Source of the DNA: Xylona heveae TC161
Taxonomy: Eukaryota > Ascomycota > Xylonomycetes > Xylonales > Xylonaceae
NCBI RefSeq assembly: GCF_001619985.1
Contig: NW_017264197.1
Location: 868,001-932,000 of the forward strand
Direction of reading: 5' to 3'
DNA length: 64,000 nucleotides
Shown: positions 57,442-64,000 of the stretch, one piece after another
How positions within the stretch are numbered: position 1 is the first letter of the stretch
How the letters are laid out: each line of letters starts with the position of its first letter
Program-made: the position numbers and the translations under genes
Notes under the pieces: generated by a model
Seen by the model: the letters and a program-made list of their open reading frames with translations, nothing else
What the model was told of the DNA's origin: nothing
The model's database searches: none

Positions 57442-59385
57442 ATGGACCTCCTGAGGTCGAGGTTCCTCGCGACAGTGTTTCTCTTTGCCCTCAGCTTCAC
57501 CTATGCAAATGCCCAATATGTGGTCCCTTCTAATTTCTCCAGCATGGAGGTGTCTGTGAATCATGTCACGATGGCACTGGTGGTCAATGATAACGCTAGC
57601 CAAAACGTCGCTCTCGAACCACTTACGGTTGCTGCTGGACGTCATGATAACTCGACAAACAGTTCTTCTTCGTCTGAGGTAATCTTCATGTCTTTTCATA
57701 GTAGCATGCGATAGTGTGAGGAGAGCGTTCTTTGGAGCATGATTTGAGCGAAGCTATTCAGAGAATCTCGAAGCTGATCATTGCTTTGTGCAGAAATCCA
57801 TTACTGGCTCGCTCCAGCTCACCACTCCAGACAGTTACTACAATCTTCAGAAGGGCAATATTCCATATGTCAGCTGTGATCAAAGCTCTTATCCTGGATT
57901 GTTTGATGTCAACAGGATGCTTGACACCGTGGCTGGCGACAACCCACAGGCCATTATTCTTTTTAGCAAATCAGCTTCTGGATGCTCGCTCACCCCCAAT
58001 AGCGGATTCAGCTTTCAGATGCTCTACAGCATGACGAACTCGAATGAAGGCAGTGCAATACAAACTGGCCTGTTGAATCGGCAACAAATATCTGCCCAGA
58101 TTGGGCCGGACAATTCCAATTCCAATTCAAGCTCGGGCAATAATAATAATTCTGGTGGCAATGGTGGCAATGGTGCTGGAACTCCTACCACCGCTGTGGC
58201 CATGATTATCCTCTACAGCGTAACAGGCGTCATCACTGCTCTGTTTTTGCTCATTATTGTCACGGGTGCTGTCCGTGCCCATCGTCACCCTGAACGTTAT
58301 GGACCCCGGAACGTGCTTGGACGCACCCGGCAGAGTCGTGCCAGAGGCCTTGCTCGTGCCATGTTGGATACAATTCCGATTGTTAAATTTGGCGAAGCAC
58401 ATGAGCAACCCAAGCCTGCGGACCAGGATGTGGAGTTGGCCAATACGGCTGGTCAGCCAGGAAATGAGACTACCGCCACTGGAGGTGGGACCAAGCATGG
58501 TGGAATCGAATCTGCTGCCGAAGTCGTTGCAACCCCAAGTGATGGCGCTTCCACTACTATGCCTGGGGCCTCAGCCTCTCATGATCCCGCTTCTCATGAT
58601 CAAGTCCAGCCTGTGTCCTCAGCAGACCACCTTGAAGAGCATCAGCCGGCAACAAACAGCAACGAGGAAGGTCTCACATGTTCCATTTGCACTGATGAGT
58701 TTGTCAAGGGACAGGACATCCGTGTGCTTCCCTGCAATCACAAATTCCATCCTGAATGTGTTGATCCATGGCTGCTAAACGTCTCAGGAACTTGTCCGTT
58801 GTGGTATGTACTTTTTAGGCCGGCCCTCATTCTCCGAGCCCTCTTGTCTTAACAAGGTATGCTAATTTATCTAGCCGTATTGATCTCCGTCCTACTACCT
58901 CTCGCACCTCGGAAAATGACCGCCAAGAATCTGATTCCCATGATCATGGACGCAATGGCCTTCCTCCGCCACTTGCCGCTGATGCCGAAACTGCTACCGG
59001 CGGCCCAGGAAATCGCTCCTCTCGTCGCTTTAGCGCCTTCATTCACCAGACACTTGGCCCCAGCCGGATGCAAGACGCCACTGCTGAAGAACGCATTGCT
59101 GTTTTACGTCGATTCCGCGACCACTGGCGACAGAACAATGAAACCTCTGCTTCTGACCGTAATGGATCTGGTGTTGCGCCTAATTATCCCGATGGCGAGC
59201 AAGATCGCTCAACCCGTCAACGCCTGAATGCCCGATTCCGCGATACATTCCACATTCGCACTCGTCGCCGGGATAGCATGCTTGTAGGAGCAACTCACGA
59301 TCAGCATGGTCCAACGGCTTCATCTGCTTCGAACAACGATCAGCCGCCTCCGGAAGTAAACGGCGATCCTGCTTCGCGGGTCTAA
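57442..59385 (+). CDS. Transmembrane RING-H2 E3 ubiquitin ligase (PA-TM-RING type)
   Basis: Probable ubiquitin ligase of endomembranes (Golgi, endosome or vacuole). Exons 57442-57678, 57794-58803 and 58875-59385 give 585 aa. A signal peptide (MDLLRSRFLATVFLFALSF...NA) precedes a luminal region with N-glycosylation sites that resembles a PA domain (DNPQAIILFSKSASGCSL). A Gly/Asn/Ser linker leads to one membrane helix (VAMIILYSVTGVITALFLLI). The cytosolic part carries the RING-H2 at about 373-416: CSICTDEF, LPCNHKFHPECVDPWL and CPLCRIDLRP; the last Cys codon is formed across the second intron. The tail is Arg-rich and disordered. The ATG at 57442 is the first in frame; the open region upstream has no ATG. 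Confidence 0.92.
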
Positions 59386-60228
59386 GCCCTGGTCCTCCAT
59401 TGCCTCGCATTGCATGACACAGTGTTTCTCGATTGTTATTTCTCATCGGTCTTTTCGCCTTCTCTCGGAATTCTCGGCTTCACCACAAGAAGACATGGGA
59501 TTTACAAGCGAGCTACAATAAAATCTAGCGCTTTTAGTGGGGGCATTTTTGTTCCTCACAGTACCTTACGGAGTTTATTTACAACGAAATCCATCACCTG
59601 CGGGCAGGCGTTTATCGGGTACGGGTTATGATGTCCTCCTGAATCGGCGCATGGCCTTCATCTACTCACGATATTTATGATATGACGGGAATTTATGGAG
59701 ATTAGCTGCACTGACACTGGGACGACTGATTTTTACTATGGCTCATATTTATCTATTTACCTATGGATATCTCCGGTCTCAATTGGCGTTTTTATTTATT
59801 TCGGCGGCACGTTCGGTTTCAAATCAAATTTCAGCGGGTCTGATATTAAAGCAAGCAATGGAAAGCTTGAATGAGCGTCTCTCATGGCAGACATTTCACC
59901 ATGGAGAAGTCCGTCTCGGTACTCATCCAAGCCTTCCTTTGTTCTTTGCATTCATGGGTTGCGGCGGGGCGTTATTCACTGATTTTCTACTTGCTTGCAA
60001 TCCCCCTTTCGGCCTTTCCTGGTCCATGGTCGATCTTAGCTGATCAACCGATTGGATCTCATTGTAGGATAGGATTCGATAGGATGGAGTGGATTAGCAA
60101 TATGAGCTTGAATTAGCATGGTATTTAGCATAGCTTGCTCAATTAACCTAGCTATTTAAGCAAATTTATTCAACCGGTATTCAAAGGGACCTCGTTTTTC
60201 TGTGACTTTCACTGTATCCTTCCTAATT
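59386..60228. other. Intergenic, convergent 3' ends
   Basis: 843 bp between the RING gene and the AYR1-like gene. A/T-rich with no supported gene. Confidence 0.5.
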
Positions 60229-62245
60229 CTATTCATCCTTTTTCGCCTCCGTTGTGCTCGCTGCCTTTTCTCTTCCCGACAACGACGCTTTCTTCTCAAC
60301 ATCGGCCCGGAGAAGGTTGAGTCCGAATTTGCGATACATGAAGTAATCCTATACACATTTTTCCATCACATGTAAGCCAACCATATCAAACATGATACAG
60401 GACGCCGTTACCAAAAAAGGTGGACAAAGTGGAAAGACTAAAAAGGGGGAGACAAAAGAGAGCAGAAAAGAGTAATCTCACCAAAACCCATTTCGGCGCA
60501 AATCTGTGCGCAAACCACACCTTCCAGGCCCCGTTTCCTTCCCAGATCCACGCACGGGTCTGTCTCCAGTAAAAGCCCAACCCGCTGGTTATGGTGCTGC
60601 TGCCAAACAGCCACGTCGACCATTTCCGCCGCCGTTCGTGGCGAGATATTTCCTTGAGCACGCTCCCCACGACGGACGCGGCGTACGCCTCGTTCGGCAT
60701 GGCGCCTTCTTGGCTGAATTTGACGCGTCGGTCGTAGTGTTCCTGGATAGGCGCGTACAGGGAGTCGTCGATGAGGAAGCGCTCGGTGCGGGTGATCCGC
60801 GAGCGCACGCCTCCCGTGATGATGGTCAGGACTTGGACGCTATGTGTTGAATTGTGTTAGTAGGGATGCGGAGTGGGAAAGGGGGTGTACGGGTGAGGAG
60901 AGACGGGAAAAGCAAGAGAGGTGAGCAGAATAGGGTGAAAAATGGGAGGAGACAGAGGGAAGGAGGAAAAGGGTGGGAAGGGGAGGTAAAGAAGGGTGGA
61001 AGGGTGGAAGAGAAATGTAGGGACAACAACATACTCGAATGGCTCGAGCTCAAGACGGAGCGAGTCGCTGAAGCTATGCAGCGCGGCTTTGGAGGCGTTG
61101 TAGATTGCTATTTTGGTAAGCAGAGTTAGTATCTCAGATATAAAGATGGGATAGAGGTGTAGTAGGGTGGTTGGTACAGCTAATAGAAAGAGAGAGAGAT
61201 ATATATGGGTCTGAGTGGAGGTGACCAGGGATGGAAATACAGGGCTGAGACTTACATCCAAAGACAAAAGGCATGGTGCCTGCCAGGGATCCAAGCTGGA
61301 CAATAGTTCCCTTGGACTTTATCAGCAGCGGAGCGAATTCCTGACACATTCGCACGACAGCGAAGAGGTTGACCTCGAATGTCTTGAGGATTTCGTCCTG
61401 TTGTGCTTCCATTGCGGGAACGGTGTAATCTGTCCAATGTTAGTATCATGGACAGCTTAAGGAATGTTCAAGACGAGTCAAAAACGCTTACTTCGGCCCC
61501 TATTTAAGTTAAAGTGCATGTTAGTACATATCCATCAGTTATTGCGTTGCAAGCCGCATGACCATAAAGAAGAAGCCTTTTTCTTTTCTTGTGTGGCGCA
61601 TATATGACCAAAGAAACAGGTCTGACATTAATGCATCAAGAGCAGCAAATTGATTGGTCCCAACAGAGACGAGAAACACTCACGCATTGTTAACCAACAC
61701 ATCTAGCCCACCGCCCGTCAACCTCTCCACTTCGCGGCGCGCTTTCGTCACGCTTTCCTCATTGTCCACTTCGAGATCAAGCGTTTCGATCCCGAGCGCC
61801 TCGAGATCGGCCAAGACTGATCTTGAGCGCGCAGTGGCGAAGACGCGGAGGCCTGTAGTGTATTGCATTAGTTATATCCTTTTATTTCTATGAATACCGG
61901 CAACTAGTCCTTCCAGCTGCATATCCTTAACTTCTAGTAGAGTAACATTATCTGTTCCTTCCCAGCTGCATATCCTTAACTTCTAGTAGAGTAACATTAT
62001 CTGTTCCTTCCCAGCTGCATCCAGACCAAAAGTTTCAACATTCCATCAGTTTCCGCTCGCGATGATGTAATTTGGACTTGCTCTTTAGATCTAGAAAAAT
62101 GGGGTTTGAACGCTCTCAAGAAAACAGGCTTTGACATGAGACAAGGAGAAAACTTTGAACATCCATATATCAGGATAAAGTCTTGAAAACGGCTCAATTG
62201 GACTGCACCATCAAACGAATATCAAGCTTTCATAAACAGTGGGGA

Positions 62246-62280
<35 letters not shown>

Positions 62281-62927
62281 AGAGACTAGAAGCAATGGCA
62301 GTTAAAAGGCCAGTAAACAATGAAAACACCTACCTTTCGCATGAAATTCTCTGGCAAAGGAATTTCCAATGCCGCCAGGACTGCACCTATATATTGCAGC
62401 ACACCAACGCATTAGCACTTGATATCGGATAGTGATATACTTCAAGCCCTGAGCCCTTTTTTAAAGGCTCTCAAGCCCTCCGGCCTCTAGCCCGGGATTG
62501 TGTACAACGTAGACAAAAAGAGCGTCTCGTCCGCCATGGCCACTATATGTATCGCGGTGGTCCACCACGAGGGTCAGTCCATCTTAAACGCTTGACCGTG
62601 CTGCCATTCTGACCTACCTCTCCGCTTTCCGCCATCCGCTAACCGCTGCTAGTTGAAGTAGCCACTCTTCGAACAGAGATATAGGTAAGAATGACGGCCC
62701 GATCAGTCGTTTCAGCAAGCAGCGCTTATTGAACAGCGGAGAGGTAGATACGAATGGCAGCCCGGTTGAAGCGTCTACGATGGACTATCCGACCAGTGCA
62801 ATCCAAGTACCAAATGGAGTAAACCAAAACAGAGTAAACCAAAACCAGTAAAACAGAATGGAGTAAACCAAGACGGAGTAAGAGGAACATACCCAGTAAT
62901 TAAAACCGTCTTGCGCTGGTCCGGCAT
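60229..62927 (-). CDS. NADPH-dependent 1-acyldihydroxyacetone-phosphate reductase-like SDR
   Basis: Short-chain dehydrogenase of the AYR1 type, reducing 1-acyl-DHAP to lysophosphatidate at ER or lipid droplets. Exons 62927-62893, 62386-62334, 61852-61684, 61499-61492, 61429-61256, 61107-61035, 60839-60482 and 60348-60229 give 329 aa. TVLITGCSPGGIGNSFAREF is the cofactor site, LDVLVNNAGRNYTVPA the NNAG motif, VQLGSLAGTMPFVFG the catalytic Ser strand and YNASKAALHSFSDSLRLEL the YxxxK motif. The C-terminus ends YMYRKFGLNLL and a Lys/Glu-rich tail. Exon 4 has only 8 nt (GGGCCGAA) and supplies the GR of NNAGRNY. Introns 1 (506 nt) and 2 (481 nt) are long and repeat-filled. Typical length for AYR1 is about 300. 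Confidence 0.92.
61915..62020. repeat. 49 bp tandem repeat (2 copies plus a partial)
   Basis: Two nearly identical 49 bp units (61915-61963 and 61964-62012) and about 8 bases of a third, in intron 2 of the AYR1-like gene. The near identity suggests a recent slippage duplication. Confidence 0.92.
62249..62278. repeat. (AT)15 microsatellite
   Basis: Fifteen uninterrupted AT units in intron 2 of the AYR1-like gene. Confidence 0.95.
62571..62793. repeat. Foldback (inverted-repeat) element in AYR1-like intron 1
   Basis: Arms at 62571-62626 and 62735-62793 are inverted copies with about 80-85 percent match by eye (CTGCCATT...CTACCTCTCCGCT against its complement). A third, direct copy of the motif lies at 62671-62701. 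Arms may extend inward with lower match. Could be a MITE-like foldback relic or an intronic RNA hairpin; no open frame and no clear target-site duplication seen. Confidence 0.65.
62815..62885. repeat. Degenerate GGAGTAAACCAAAAC tandem repeat
   Basis: Four to five imperfect 15 bp units in intron 1 of the AYR1-like gene, between the foldback element and the first exon. Confidence 0.75.
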
Positions 62928-63466
62928 TATTAAAAACCCCTCGATATAAACCGATTATATTATTTGGTAGAAAAGCGCAGGTGGAGCAAGACGTCCTGAC
63001 GTTAGGATTAGTGGAGCTCGAACCCCAGGGTCGTTACGAAGTATCGGAGTACGTAGTATGTTGGGGAAAGAAGTCGGAGCTGCCAAGTAGTCGTGGCGTG
63101 AGCCGAGACACATGCTGCAGCTTTATTTGGATACCCGCACGAGCTTCGATGTGCATTTAACGAGATGATTGGTTCAGACACAGTACTCTCTAGGGAGGCA
63201 TGCAATATTAATGCCCGAGCACGTTGAAAGAAAAGGAGGGTTTACTTTGTCAGTTGTAAAGAAATAGAATGGAATATATCAGCCGTAAGATGGTAGAATG
63301 GAATAGATTAAGGTCGACTAATCTCATAATTCAGGGTATCTCCCTAGCTACGCCGACAGTACAGACAGACCCGGTGGTGAAGTAGGTAATCACTCCAGGA
63401 ATAAGTTACAGCACACATACAAAGTAGAAACAATAAGAAAGAAAGGAAGAAAGAATCGTAAATCCG
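62928..63466. promoter_or_regulatory. Promoter region of the AYR1-like gene
   Basis: 539 bp between the AYR1-like start and the stop of the next minus-strand gene. A/T-rich, with a repeated AGAATGGAATA motif near 63265-63305. No gene supported. Confidence 0.4.
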
Positions 63467-64000
63467 CTAATTCCCCGTCTCGGGGTCAATCGCTTCTTCG
63501 TCGGCCTGCCGCCGTCTGACACCGTTGTTGTCGGAAGGCGATAGTATATCTTGGCCCTTCCAGCCACCTTCGTCTCTGTCGTCTCCCTTTTGGGGCCAGA
63601 GAATCTGGCGCAAATATATGGCTCGAATCATCATTGCAAAGACGAAGAACCATGCGATGACCAAGGCAATAGTGAAGATGCAACCGACAATTTCCAAGCC
63701 ATATGCATCGAATGCTTCAGCAACGGCAAAGGTCGCCGTGATCAGTGCGGTATTGGGAAAGACGAAGCTGTACCACGTCAGTGTAAAGTCGAGTTTGCCT
63801 GGGCCGACGCATGACCAATGGGCGCCGACTGAGACGAAAAAGAACCATAGCGAGAGCCTGGAATTTATTTTCCCTAGTTAGCCGATCCTTCTAATTATTG
63901 ACAGCGCCAAAGACATCGATGAAGGCGAAGGAGACACGGAGGGTTAGGGGCGAAAGTAAATGGTAAGTCATACCCCCAAAGCCAAATCCCAGCAAAACTT
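63467..64000 (-). CDS. TDT/SLAC1-family anion transporter, C-terminal part (cut by window)
   Basis: C-terminal two exons (before 63974 and 63857-63467) of a membrane protein of the voltage-dependent anion channel family (malate/sulfite exporters such as Mae1 and Ssu1). Visible: FAGIWLWGLSLWFFFVSVGA across the intron, then KLDFTLTWYSFVFPNTALI, a hallmark of the family, a helix IVGCIFTIALVIAWFFVFAM, and RAIYLRQILWPQ. The hydrophilic tail ends EEAIDPETGN. The intron (63858-63973) is confirmed by phase. Substrate cannot be told from this piece. The gene continues past 64000. Confidence 0.82.

Noticed and set aside
63005-63030. GGTTCGAGCTCC (minus strand), resembling a tRNA B box
   Set aside because: The T-arm does not pair properly and no A box, anticodon arm or acceptor stem fits around it.

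Overview
The window is nuclear DNA of a filamentous ascomycete (Pezizomycotina; Eurotiomycetes is my best guess, from protein style only). The evidence is dense genes on both strands, many 50-100 nt GT-AG introns with CTRAY-like branch points, and typical fungal proteins: TOF1, MGM101, a fungal two-domain biotin ligase, Msy-type MscS channels, AYR1 and a DUF7871-like Cys-rich protein. I saw no rRNA, convincing tRNA, CRISPR, or intact transposon or virus-like element. All gene models below were assembled by hand, by joining exons across splice sites and checking codon phase; no search was run.

Layout. 0-6 kb: biotin-protein ligase (-), then three nuclear genes for mitochondrial proteins: COA4 (+), MGM101 (+) and a 3-hydroxyacyl/hydroxybutyryl-CoA dehydrogenase (-). 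6.5-21.2 kb: genome-maintenance, transcription and RNA genes: TOF1/Timeless (+), an unrecognised Arg/Pro-rich protein (+), the TFIIH subunit TFB2 (-), a very intron-rich hotdog thioesterase (+) and the spliceosomal helicase Aquarius (-). 23-27.7 kb: a secreted S10 serine carboxypeptidase (+) and THO subunit THOC1/Hpr1 (+). 27.7-39.4 kb is gene-poor: a 4.1 kb gap before a homeobox transcription factor (+), a DHA1-type MFS transporter (-), and a decayed sugar-phosphate-isomerase-like TIM-barrel gene. 39.4-48 kb: a 16-cysteine metallothionein-like protein (+), AP-2 alpha-adaptin (+) and a YggS/PROSC PLP-homeostasis protein (-). 48-64 kb: an EF-hand MscS channel (+), a Ser/Thr-rich membrane protein of unknown function (-), a transmembrane RING-H2 E3 ligase (+), an AYR1-type reductase (-) and the 3' end of a TDT/SLAC1-family anion transporter (-) cut by the window edge.

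Most genes are conserved housekeeping loci, independently transcribed; there is no operon-like or obvious secondary-metabolite organisation. The oddest features are microexons (8 nt in the AYR1-like gene, 14 nt in AP-2 alpha, 13 and 19 nt in the thioesterase), several introns that are a multiple of three and stop-free, a complex foldback repeat in an AYR1-like intron, and the TIM-barrel relic beside the MFS gene. I did not find a convincing new defence, toxin or mobile system.
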